The translations under genes were made by a program, and so were the position numbers. DNA of 64,000 bases, from assembly GCF_002210095.1 (NCBI RefSeq), contig NZ_AQQR01000002.1, forward strand, positions 248,001-312,000. Reading direction: 5' to 3'. This DNA comes from Marinibacterium profundimaris. Its GTDB lineage: Bacteria > Pseudomonadota > Alphaproteobacteria > Rhodobacterales > Rhodobacteraceae. Below, piece by piece: positions 7,597-15,177 of this stretch (position 1 is the first letter of the stretch; each line of letters opens with the position of its first letter). The notes below the pieces were generated by a model. That model was given only the letters and a program-made list of their open reading frames with translations. It did no database searches and was not told where the DNA came from.

Positions 7597-9437
7597 TCCG
7601 CCGCCTCCACATCCGTTCCGATGAAACCGCCCGATTGCCGCGCCCAAAGCCCGGCATAAAGCCCGTCGCGCGCAAGCAGTTTCTCATGCGTGCCGTCCTC
7701 GACGATGCGGCCGGCATCCATGACAAGGATCCGGTCCATCGCGGCGATGGTCGACAGGCGGTGCGCGATGGCGATCACGGTCTTGCCCTCCATCATGCCG
7801 TAAAGCGTTTCCTGGATCGCGGCTTCCACCTCGGAATCCAGCGCGCTCGTCGCCTCGTCCAGCACCAGGATCGGCGCGTCCTTCAGCATGACCCGCGCCA
7901 GCGTGACCCGCTGGCGTTGCCCGCCCGACAGTTTCACGCCGCGTTCGCCGACCTGCGCGTCATAGCCGGTGCGGCCCTGCGGATCGGCGAGGGACTGGAT
8001 GAAATCATGCGCCTCGGCCTTTTTCGCGGCGGCAATCATCTCCAGCTCGGACGCCTCGGGACGGCCGTACAGGATGTTCTCGCGCACCGAGCGATGCAGC
8101 AGGGCGCTGTCCTGCTGGACCATGCCGATGTGCCGCCGCAGGGTTTCCTGCGTCACGGTAGAGATATCCTGCCCGTCGATCAGGATCCGGCCCTGTTCCA
8201 CGTCGTAGAACCGCAAGAGCAGCTTCACCAGCGTCGACTTGCCCGCGCCGGAGCGCCCGATCAACCCGATCTTCTGCCCCGGCTCGATCACCAGGTCGAT
8301 CCGGTCAAGCCCGCCGGTGCCCTTGCCGTAATGGTGCGACAGGCCGTCGATCTTGATCCGGCCGCGCGGCAGGGCCAGCGGCTGGGCATCCCGGGCGTCG
8401 ATCAGGTCGATGGGCTGCGACAGGGTTTCCAGCCCTTCGCGCACGATGCCAAGCTCGCGGAAGAAGGTGGTCAGCGCCCACATGATCCAGCCGGTCATCG
8501 CGTTCAGCCGCAGCGCCAGCGCCGTGGCCGCGGCCACGATCCCGACCGAGGCGCTGCCCTGCATCCACAGCAGTACGGCCCAGCCGACCACGCCGATGAT
8601 CAGCAGCCCGTTCAGCGTCACCAGCACGACATCCATCGTCGAAAAGATCCGCATTTCGGCCCGCGCGGTATCCAGCGCGTGGTCGTTGGCCGTTTTCATG
8701 TGCTGCAGTTCCAGGTCGTGATGCGCGAACATCTTGACCGAGTGGATGTTGGTGTAGCTGTCGACGATGCGGCCGGTCAGCTCGGACCGCGCTTCGGAAA
8801 ACGCCTGGCTGGCGGGACCGACGCGCTTCAGCGTCCAGTGCATCAGCACGACGTAGCCGGCAAACCACAGCAGCATCGGCACCAGCAGCCGCGCGTCGGC
8901 GGCGAACAGCAGGACGCCGGCGCCCACAAGGTAGGCCAGCGCGAAGGTCAGCGCGTCGAAGGTCTGGAACACGACCTCGCTGGCGGCCATCGGCGTCTGC
9001 ATGATGCGGTTGGCGACGCGGCCGGCAAAGTCGTTCTCGAACCAGCCGACCGACTGGCGCATCACCTGCCGGTGCGCGCGCCAGCGGATCAGAGTGGTCA
9101 TCTGCGGCAGGATCGTGTTGTTGAGCAGCAGCACGTCGATCACATGCAGCGCCGGCCGCAGCAGAAGCGTCAGCAGCGCCACGACGATCAGTTCGGTGCC
9201 GTGATCGGCCCAGACCTGCGCCGGGTCGCCCACCAGGATGTCGACGACCCGGCCCATGTAGGCGATCAGCCCGACCTCGACGGCGGCCACGACGACCGAC
9301 ATCAGGCCGGCCGCCCAGAAGACACCGCGGAAGGGGCGGCAATAGTCACGGAAGAACGACCAAAGGCCGGCCGCCGGACGGTCGGATTCGGAATAGTCGA
9401 CATAGGGGTCGACCAGCGTCTCGAAGAAACGGAACAT
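7593..9437 (-). CDS. ABC exporter half-transporter 1 (membrane plus ATPase)
   Basis: 614 residues, first gene of the three-exporter series. The N-terminus (FRFFETLVDPYVDYSESDRPAAG) precedes six predicted membrane helices. The ATPase has Walker A GRSGAGKST, Q-loop, signature LSGGQRQRVTL, Walker B ILVLDEATSALDSE and the H-loop. The C-terminal tail RQSGGFIGTDVEAAE matches the tails of the other two. It overlaps the next gene by 4 bp. Both ATPase sites look canonical in all three paralogues, so none is an obvious degenerate partner. Transport substrate cannot be inferred. Confidence 0.9.
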   Translation of the reverse strand: MFRFFETLVDPYVDYSESDRPAAGLWSFFRDYCRPFRGVFWAAGLMSVVVAAVEVGLIAYMGRVVDILVGDPAQVWADHGTELIVVALLTLLLRPALHVIDVLLLNNTILPQMTTLIRWRAHRQVMRQSVGWFENDFAGRVANRIMQTPMAASEVVFQTFDALTFALAYLVGAGVLLFAADARLLVPMLLWFAGYVVLMHWTLKRVGPASQAFSEARSELTGRIVDSYTNIHSVKMFAHHDLELQHMKTANDHALDTARAEMRIFSTMDVVLVTLNGLLIIGVVGWAVLLWMQGSASVGIVAAATALALRLNAMTGWIMWALTTFFRELGIVREGLETLSQPIDLIDARDAQPLALPRGRIKIDGLSHHYGKGTGGLDRIDLVIEPGQKIGLIGRSGAGKSTLVKLLLRFYDVEQGRILIDGQDISTVTQETLRRHIGMVQQDSALLHRSVRENILYGRPEASELEMIAAAKKAEAHDFIQSLADPQGRTGYDAQVGERGVKLSGGQRQRVTLARVMLKDAPILVLDEATSALDSEVEAAIQETLYGMMEGKTVIAIAHRLSTIAAMDRILVMDAGRIVEDGTHEKLLARDGLYAGLWARQSGGFIGTDVEAAE

Positions 9438-9635
9438 GGAATAGTACCTGTCGGAGCTCGTACAGAAACAGAGCGGAATTTTACTGAAAAAGGGTTAGAT
9501 GCGCAGTCCGGGCGGTGGCCGGACCGTCACGAAGATCGGTCGGCCTCAGCCGTTTCGAAACCAGATCCCGTGATACATGCGCATCCCTCCGACGATGGTG
9601 ATGTGCGGGTCAATTACATGAGGAAAACATGTTTG

Positions 9636-10808
9636 TCACCCCTCTTGGGTGCGCGACATTTCCAAAAGCGCGGCGCGGGTCAGGGTGAACCCTGACGCGA
9701 TCCAGGCTTGTTCCAGTCTTTTCAATTGCTTGCCTAGAGCAGCGCCAGAGTGTTCCTGCATCAGGTCGCGCGCCGTCACGGGGAAATCCGCCGCTGCGCC
9801 GACCTCGGCCTGGTGCAGTTCGTCACCGCTCAGGGGCTGTTCCAGTAGCGCCGCGCGCAGCAGCAGGGCGTCGCGCGCGATCCCGGCCCCGTGGCGATAG
9901 CCCAGCTCGGCTGCGCTTTGGCCGGCGGTCGCCGCCTCGCGCAGCAGAACCGCACGCGTTCTCTGCGCCCTGGACAGCCGCAGCGTCTGAACCGTGTCCT
10001 CTCCGCCCAGCGCCGCAAGACGCCGCATGGCCTCCGGATCAAGGCCGAAGCGCTGTTCCAGGTGAACCAGGGGCGCCAGCGCCCGGTCGTCCGCGCCGGG
10101 CAGGAACCGGGCCAGGGCCCCGGTCATCCGCATCGCCGCCACCGCCGGCGCCGGATCGGGCGCGGTCAGAAGCTTCACGCTTTCGGCGCCGACCCGTTCG
10201 CGCGACAGGCCGTCGAGCCCGTCGAGGTTGCGGGCGATCGCGTCCAGCGCCTCGGCATCCATGCCGGCGGCGGCATCGCCGTACCAGGCATGGAAGCGGA
10301 AGAACCGCAGCGAACGGAGGTAATCCTCGCGGATCCGGTGCGACGCGGTGCCGATGAAGCGCACGTGCCGCGCCTTCAGGTCCGGCAGACCGCCCAGCGG
10401 GTCGGTCACGGTGCCGTTGATCCGGGCATAAAGCGCGTTCATGGTGAAATCGCGCCGCCGCGCATCCTCTTCGATCGTGTCGGCAAAGGCCACGACGGCG
10501 CGGCGGCCGTCGGTGCGCACGTCGCGGCGAAAGGTCGTGATTTCAAAGGGTTCGTGATCGGCCACCACGGTCACCGTGCCATGGTCGATCCCCGTCGGCA
10601 CCGGCTTCAGCCCGGCAGCCTTCGCCAGCGCGATCACCCGCTCGGGCCGCGCATCGGTGCAGATATCCAGATCCGACACCGGCACGCCCAGCAGCGCGTT
10701 GCGCACGCAGCCGCCGACGAACAGCGCCTGGTGCCCGCCGTGTTCAAGCATCGCGCAGACCGCGCGGGCCGGCGCATGGTCCAGCCATGGCGCCGAGAGC
10801 CGGGTCAT
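9636..10808 (-). CDS. cca: CCA tRNA nucleotidyltransferase (bacterial poly(A) polymerase family)
   Basis: 390 residues. The class II nucleotidyltransferase head has GGCVRNALLG and the metal-binding DLDICTDARP, followed by FTMNALYA and DPLGGLPDL, the standard motifs of CCA-adding enzymes and bacterial poly(A) polymerases. The arginine-rich RIREDYLRSLRFFRF element is also family-specific. The C-terminal half is a helical tRNA-binding region with no HD domain, as in alphaproteobacterial CCA enzymes. Its ATG overlaps the stop of the upstream CoA pyrophosphatase gene by 4 bp, so the two are co-translated. About 200 bp with no gene follows its 3' end. Confidence 0.93.
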   Translation of the reverse strand: MTRLSAPWLDHAPARAVCAMLEHGGHQALFVGGCVRNALLGVPVSDLDICTDARPERVIALAKAAGLKPVPTGIDHGTVTVVADHEPFEITTFRRDVRTDGRRAVVAFADTIEEDARRRDFTMNALYARINGTVTDPLGGLPDLKARHVRFIGTASHRIREDYLRSLRFFRFHAWYGDAAAGMDAEALDAIARNLDGLDGLSRERVGAESVKLLTAPDPAPAVAAMRMTGALARFLPGADDRALAPLVHLEQRFGLDPEAMRRLAALGGEDTVQTLRLSRAQRTRAVLLREAATAGQSAAELGYRHGAGIARDALLLRAALLEQPLSGDELHQAEVGAAADFPVTARDLMQEHSGAALGKQLKRLEQAWIASGFTLTRAALLEMSRTQEG

Positions 10809-11410
10809 GCCCGCATCCGCTCGGCAAAGGCGCGCAGCATCCGCGCGGTGGCACCCCAGATATAGTAGGGCCCGTAAGGCACGGTGAAATAATGCCGCTG
10901 ACTGCCGCGCCAGCGCCGCGACTGGACCGAGTAATGCGCCGGCTCCAGCAGGTGATCCAGCGGCACGGCAAAGGCTTCCTCGACCTCGCCCGGTTCGGGG
11001 CGGATGGTGAAAGGCGTTTCGATCAAAGCCACGACCGGGGTGACAAGGAAGCTGGTCACCGTCTCATGCGCCGGCATGGTGCCCAGCACGCGCACCGCGT
11101 CGCGCGGCAGCGCCACCTCTTCCTCGGCCTCGCGCAGGGCGGCGTCGATCACGTCCGCGTCGCCCTCGTCCTGCTTGCCGCCCGGAAAGGCGATCTGCCC
11201 CGGATGATGTTTCAGCGCCGATGAGCGTTTCGTCAGAAGCACCCGTGGGGCCGTCCCGGTCACGTCGATCCCCAGCAAGACGCCGGCGGGCCGCAGTTTC
11301 CGGCCCGGCGGCAGCTTTACCTCGGGGTTCAGGTCGAAATCGGACGACCTGTCGCCCGCGCGTCCAAGCGCGCGGACGATCCGGTGTTCAAGCGCGCCCG
11401 GCGCGCTCAC
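10805..11410 (-). CDS. CoA pyrophosphatase (Nudix hydrolase)
   Basis: 201 residues from a GTG at 11410, chosen because it forms a GTGA overlap with the hslO stop. It carries the CoA-pyrophosphatase signature LLTKRSSALKHHPGQIAFPGG directly before the Nudix box (ALREAEEEVAL), and the C-terminal YYIWGATARMLRAFAE common to this subfamily (E. coli YeaB/NudL type). It should hydrolyse CoA or oxidised CoA to phosphopantetheine and ADP. A longer open frame upstream runs inside hslO and is not coding. It sits between hslO and cca with 4-bp overlaps on both sides. Confidence 0.9.
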   Translation of the reverse strand: MSAPGALEHRIVRALGRAGDRSSDFDLNPEVKLPPGRKLRPAGVLLGIDVTGTAPRVLLTKRSSALKHHPGQIAFPGGKQDEGDADVIDAALREAEEEVALPRDAVRVLGTMPAHETVTSFLVTPVVALIETPFTIRPEPGEVEEAFAVPLDHLLEPAHYSVQSRRWRGSQRHYFTVPYGPYYIWGATARMLRAFAERMRA

Positions 11411-12390
11411 GGCGCGTCCTTCTTGGCCTCGAATCCCAGCGTTTCGGGGTCGAGGTCGTAATGCGCGCCGCAGAACTGGCAATCGGCGGTTACGCGGCCC
11501 TCGTCGGTGGTCATCTTCTCGATGTCCTTGGCCGAGTAGATCGACAGCGATTGCCGCACGCGGTCCTCGGAGCAGGTGCAGCCGAAGCGCACCGCCTGGG
11601 CATCGTAGACGCGCGGTTGTTCCTCGTGGAACAGCCGCACCAGCAGGTCGGTCGCGGACACGCGCGGGCCGATCAGCTCCATGTCCTCGACGGTGTCGAG
11701 CAGGATGTTGATCCGGTTCCAGTTCTCCTCCTGCTCGCCGTCGATCAGGTCGGCGGCGCGCAGGATCTCGCCCTCGCCCTGGCTGGTGGCCACGAAGGGC
11801 GACGCCTTGGGCATGTGCTGGATCATGATCCCGCCGGCGCGCCAATGCTCGGGCTCGTCCGCGGTCGAGGATCGCCCGAAGCTGAGCGCGAAGCGCGTCG
11901 GCAACTGCTCCGACTGCGCGAAATAGGCCTGCGCACACTGGGCCAGCGATGTGCCGTCCAGCGGGGTGATCCCCTGGTAGGGCGCGGTGCCCTTGCCCTG
12001 GTCGATCAGGATCGCGAAATACCCCTCGCCCACCTGCGCGAAGGGCGGCTCATCCGTCAGCCGTTCGGCATCATAGCTGGCATAGGCCCGGATCTGTGCC
12101 GGCACGCCGTCTTCCTTGGGGGCGTAGTAATCGGTGGCGATCATTCGCACCGCCCCCTTGGACTGCACCTGCAGCGACAGCTTCCAGCGCAGGTTGATGG
12201 TCTGGCCGATCAATGCGGTCAGCAGCGCCATCTCGGCGACCAGCGCCTCCACCTGGGGCGGGTAATCGTGTTGCTTCAGGATCCCGTCAAGCACACCGTC
12301 AAGCCGCGCCACGCGGCCGCGCATGTCAGAGGCATCAAGCTGAAAGGGCAGGACCGTGTCGTCCCACGCGAGTTTGGATCCGATGGTCAT
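11407..12390 (-). CDS. hslO: Hsp33 redox-regulated chaperone
   Basis: 327 residues from the ATG at 12390, which has AAGGAA just upstream. The C-terminal redox switch is complete: GCTCSEDRV (CxC) and CQFCGAHY (CxxC), the four cysteines that bind zinc and form disulfides under oxidative and heat stress to activate the holdase. The N-terminal domain shows the expected ALLTALIGQTINLRWKLSLQVQ core. The frame continues upstream for about 230 codons through the divergent Nudix gene; that extension is spurious. First gene of the hslO-CoA pyrophosphatase-cca unit. Confidence 0.95.
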   Translation of the reverse strand: MTIGSKLAWDDTVLPFQLDASDMRGRVARLDGVLDGILKQHDYPPQVEALVAEMALLTALIGQTINLRWKLSLQVQSKGAVRMIATDYYAPKEDGVPAQIRAYASYDAERLTDEPPFAQVGEGYFAILIDQGKGTAPYQGITPLDGTSLAQCAQAYFAQSEQLPTRFALSFGRSSTADEPEHWRAGGIMIQHMPKASPFVATSQGEGEILRAADLIDGEQEENWNRINILLDTVEDMELIGPRVSATDLLVRLFHEEQPRVYDAQAVRFGCTCSEDRVRQSLSIYSAKDIEKMTTDEGRVTADCQFCGAHYDLDPETLGFEAKKDAP

Positions 12391-12424
12391 GGGGTTTCCT
12401 TGGTTGCCGTGGATTGGCATATCG

Positions 12425-12438
12425 CGCCTATATAGGCG
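12425..12438. promoter_or_regulatory. 14-bp palindrome in divergent promoter region
   Basis: CGCCTATATAGGCG is a perfect 14-bp palindrome midway between divergent hslO and a Nudix gene. Its TATATA core could serve as the -10 of promoters on both strands, or the element could be an operator. Neither a -35 nor a known regulator site was recognised. Confidence 0.4.
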
Positions 12439-12465
12439 GAACAAGCAGCGTTGAAAGAGGCAGTC

Positions 12466-12918
12466 ATGATCCGACGGTTCGGAGAACCGCCCGAGGCCGG
12501 GCGGAAATATACACGACGGATCGGGGCTTATGCCCTGCTTGAGCGCGACGGAGGCCTTCTGGTCACGGTGCAGGAAGACCCGGGGCCCGAGCTGCAATTG
12601 CCAGGCGGCGGGGTCGATCCGGGCGAATCCCCCATTGCCGCGCTGCACCGCGAGGTGCACGAGGAAACCGGCTGGTCGATCTCGGCGCCGCGCCGGGTGG
12701 GGGCGTTCCGGCGCTTCACCTACATGCCGGAATACGACCTTCATGCCGAGAAGATCTGCCTGATCTACATCGCGCGGCCCGTGCTGTGCCACGGCGACCC
12801 GATCGAGCCGGGCCATACCGCGATCTGGCTGGAGCCCGATATCGCCGCCGAGGCGCTTGGCAATGCCGGCGACCGCTATTTCGCCGCCGCCCTGGCGCGG
12901 GGCATCGCGGCGGAGTGA
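12466..12918 (+). CDS. Nudix hydrolase
   Basis: 150 residues. A complete Nudix box lies in GGGVDPGESPIAALHREVHEETGW (G-x5-E-x7-REVxEExGW), so it should cleave a nucleoside diphosphate linked to another moiety with a divalent metal. The start is the ATG at 12466 with AGAGG upstream, rather than an in-frame TTG 15 bp earlier. Substrate specificity cannot be told from sequence; the MPEYDLHAEKICLIYIARPV strand is typical of general 8-oxo-dGTP or diphosphate-cleaving members. Divergent from hslO. Confidence 0.88.
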   Translation: MIRRFGEPPEAGRKYTRRIGAYALLERDGGLLVTVQEDPGPELQLPGGGVDPGESPIAALHREVHEETGWSISAPRRVGAFRRFTYMPEYDLHAEKICLIYIARPVLCHGDPIEPGHTAIWLEPDIAAEALGNAGDRYFAAALARGIAAE

Positions 12919-13010
12919 TCCGCGCGGCCCGGTGATCCGTTTTGCCCGGTGATTCATGGTGGCGGGGTCTGACCGTCTGCGCTGCCCGCCTGTCGCCGGC
13001 ATTGCGGTCC

Positions 13011-13065
13011 GCGTCCGGCTTGCGGATGCGGGGCGGGCGGGTGGGAGCATCCGCAAGCCGGACGC
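13011..13065. terminator. Strong hairpin between convergent genes
   Basis: Two perfect 19-bp inverted arms (13011-13029 and 13047-13065; first arm GCGTCCGGCTTGCGGATGC) flank a 17-base loop. It lies between the 3' ends of the Nudix gene and the receiver-SpoIIE gene. There is no T-tract on either side, so it is either a Rho-assisted bidirectional terminator or an mRNA-stabilising hairpin. Confidence 0.6.
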
Positions 13066-13088
13066 CCTCTCCTCCTCGCGCAACCGGA

Positions 13089-14546
13089 TCAGTCCGATGA
13101 TGGCGTGCCGGTATATTCGAACAACGTGGCCGAGACATCGTCGTCCAGCCCGTCGGCCATCTGCCCGGCCAGCCGGTCATAGAGGTCGTCCATGAATGCC
13201 CGCCCGCAGCGCTCGGGCGGCGCCTCGGACACCAGCCGCAGCAGCCCCTCCTCCTCCAGCATGCCGCCGGTTTTCAGCCGCGCCTCGGTGAACCCGTCGG
13301 AATACAGCAGCAGCCGGTCGCCGGGCTGCATCCGCACCACGGTCTCGTCGTGGCTCACGCCGGGGATCAGCCCGACGGGCACCCCGCCCTGCCCGACAAA
13401 TCGCATCTCGCCATCGGCCCGGATCAGCAGCGGATGCGGATGCCCCGCCTGCACCAGCCGCACGATCCCCCGGCGCAGATCCGCGATGGCGTAGGCCATC
13501 GTGAAGTATTCCGAGATCCCGACATCCGCCAGCAGCCGCGCGTTCAGCGCCCGCGCCACGCTGACCGGCGGGCGCAGCGCGTTCAGCCGGCCGAACCGCC
13601 GCGCCACGGCGATGTTGTGCTCCAGATGCGCGTTGCTCAGGTAGGAACCGATCCGCGCCGTCATCATCGCCGAGGTGATGCCATGCCCGGACACGTCGAT
13701 CGAATAGAACCCGACCCGGTGCGGCCCCGGAGAGAACATGCCCACCAGATCCCCGCCGATATGGCCGCAAGGCTTCAACAGAAGGCTCACCCGCCCGCCG
13801 TCGAAGGCGCGGTCGAAATCCGGCACCAGCGATTCCTGGATCGTCTTGGCCTGCAGAAGATCCCGGTCGATCACGTCATAGGCATCCTGCAGCTCGCGCA
13901 GGGTGGCCTGGATCACCTCGTTCTGCGACGACAGCTCCCGCTGCATCGCGATGATCCGCTCCCCGGCGGAAATCCGCGCCCGCAGCTCGTTGGCATTCAC
14001 CGGCTTGGTCAGGAAGTCATCCGCGCCCGCGTCCAGCCCCCGCGCGACATCATCGGCCTTGCCCTTCGAGGTCAGCAGGATGAAGTAGCCGTAATTCGCC
14101 GCGCTGCGCTGCCGGAACTGCCGACACAGCTGCAGCCCGTCCATGCCGGGCATCATCCAGTCGCTCATGACGACATCCGGCCTGCTTTCTGCCGCGCGGG
14201 CCAGCGCCTCCTCGCCCGAGGCGGCCTCGTCCACGATGTAACCCCATTTCTTCAGCAGCGTGGCCAGAAGCCTTCGCTGCGGCTGGCTGTCATCGACCAC
14301 CAGCACACGAAGCGGCGCGGCGTCGTCCGGGTCCCGGTCCCGGGTCTGGCCCACATTCTGGCCCAAGCACTGGCACTGGTGACGCTCCGCCGCCCTGCCG
14401 CGCAGGGTGGCCGGGCCCGCGTCGCCACCGGCGCCGGCCGCCCCCTGGGGCGCGTCGTCCGGTCGCTGCTCTGGAGCCATATCGGGAAGATGTGCGGACA
14501 AATGGGCCTGCGGATCTGTTCCGCCACGGGCCTCCGCAGCGTTCAT
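13089..14546 (-). CDS. Receiver-SpoIIE (PP2C) serine phosphatase
   Basis: 485 residues. The first 75 residues are low-complexity Ala/Gly/Asp. A receiver domain follows (about 80-195; acidic pocket VVDDS, phospho-acceptor Asp129 in VMSDWMMPGMDG, Lys in FLTKPV). A probable coiled coil (about 205-245, QRELSSQNEVIQATLRELQDAYDVIDRD) leads into a SpoIIE/RsbU-type PP2C domain (IGGDLVGMF, SIDVSGHGITSAMM, LLLYSDGFTEA, DDDVSATLFEY). Such proteins dephosphorylate anti-anti-sigma factors in partner-switching pathways. RbaY of Rhodobacter capsulatus, which affects gene transfer agent production, is of this kind; orthology is not proven. Divergent from an Hpt gene. Confidence 0.88.
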   Translation of the reverse strand: MNAAEARGGTDPQAHLSAHLPDMAPEQRPDDAPQGAAGAGGDAGPATLRGRAAERHQCQCLGQNVGQTRDRDPDDAAPLRVLVVDDSQPQRRLLATLLKKWGYIVDEAASGEEALARAAESRPDVVMSDWMMPGMDGLQLCRQFRQRSAANYGYFILLTSKGKADDVARGLDAGADDFLTKPVNANELRARISAGERIIAMQRELSSQNEVIQATLRELQDAYDVIDRDLLQAKTIQESLVPDFDRAFDGGRVSLLLKPCGHIGGDLVGMFSPGPHRVGFYSIDVSGHGITSAMMTARIGSYLSNAHLEHNIAVARRFGRLNALRPPVSVARALNARLLADVGISEYFTMAYAIADLRRGIVRLVQAGHPHPLLIRADGEMRFVGQGGVPVGLIPGVSHDETVVRMQPGDRLLLYSDGFTEARLKTGGMLEEEGLLRLVSEAPPERCGRAFMDDLYDRLAGQMADGLDDDVSATLFEYTGTPSSD

Positions 14547-14574
14547 GGGATTGCGCCAGCCTGCCCTGCCGCCC

Positions 14575-14590
14575 TTAACGAGCCCTGAAC
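14575..14590. promoter_or_regulatory. CtrA-like site, one mismatch
   Basis: TTAA-N7-TGAAC matches the CtrA consensus TTAA-N7-TTAAC except for one base. It lies 29 bp upstream of the receiver-SpoIIE start and within the 171-bp divergent gap shared with the Hpt gene. The same gap has another TTAAC at about 14633. Assignment is by motif only. Confidence 0.4.
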
Positions 14591-14717
14591 CCTAAAATCC
14601 GGTCATTTCAAATTGCTACCTTTACATGGCCTTAACGGCACCGGCCCCAGTGTCCACCGGCCCGGGGCGGAGAGGTGGCTTGTTTTGGAAAGGTCGGACC
14701 ATGAAAGCGATCCAGTC

Positions 14718-15149
14718 ATGATCGATTGGTCACGTGTCCGCGAATTGCTCGACGAGGTCGGCAGCGACGATTTCGAAGAGGTCGTGCGGCTTTTCCTCGC
14801 CGAGGTCGAGGGGATCGTGACCGGTCTGCAGTCCAACCAGGGTCAGCAGCCAGGGCAGATCGCCGCCGGACAGGGGCCCGACGCGGCCTCGGTCGGCGAC
14901 ACGATCACCCCGCTCGAGGCACAGCTTCACTACCTGCGCGGCTCGGCGCTGTGCCTCGGGTTCACCAGTTTCTGCAGGATCTGCCTTGAGGTCGAACAGA
15001 AGGCCGCGCGCGGCCGGGCCACGGCCGAGCATGTCTCGGAAGTGCTCTTTGCCTATTTCGGCGCGAAAGCCGAACTGCTCGGCGGCCTGTCCGGCGTGCT
15101 GGCCACGGAAACGGCCGGCGACATGCCCGGCTCGGCCATCCGCAGCTGA
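14718..15149 (+). CDS. Hpt-domain phosphotransfer protein
   Basis: 143 residues from the ATG at 14718 (an ATG 17 bp upstream runs straight into a stop). The motif LHYLRGSALCLGF holds the phosphorylatable His71 in the classical Hpt pattern H-x-L-K/R-G-S-x-x-x-x-G. The protein is otherwise a helical bundle: an N-terminal WSRVRELLDEVGSDDFEEVVRLFLAEVEGIV helix and a C-terminal helix. A Gly/Gln-rich insert (about 38-60) is unusual. Because it is divergent from a receiver-SpoIIE protein, it is a good candidate to pass phosphate to or from that receiver (inference). No strong ribosome-binding site is visible. Confidence 0.82.
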   Translation: MIDWSRVRELLDEVGSDDFEEVVRLFLAEVEGIVTGLQSNQGQQPGQIAAGQGPDAASVGDTITPLEAQLHYLRGSALCLGFTSFCRICLEVEQKAARGRATAEHVSEVLFAYFGAKAELLGGLSGVLATETAGDMPGSAIRS

Positions 15150-15177
15150 TCGGCCGGTCGGCCCGCGCGCCCGTGCC

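Noticed and set aside
3900-9695. Long open frames on the plus strand opposite the ABC exporters (over 500 codons each)
   Set aside because: They are antisense to three well-conserved genes and are rich in Arg, His, Gln and Asp, as expected for shadow frames of high-G+C genes.
11410-13083. N-terminal extensions of the CoA pyrophosphatase and hslO frames
   Set aside because: The extra residues lie over neighbouring genes and have no family similarity; good start codons with ribosome-binding sites or stop overlaps exist downstream.
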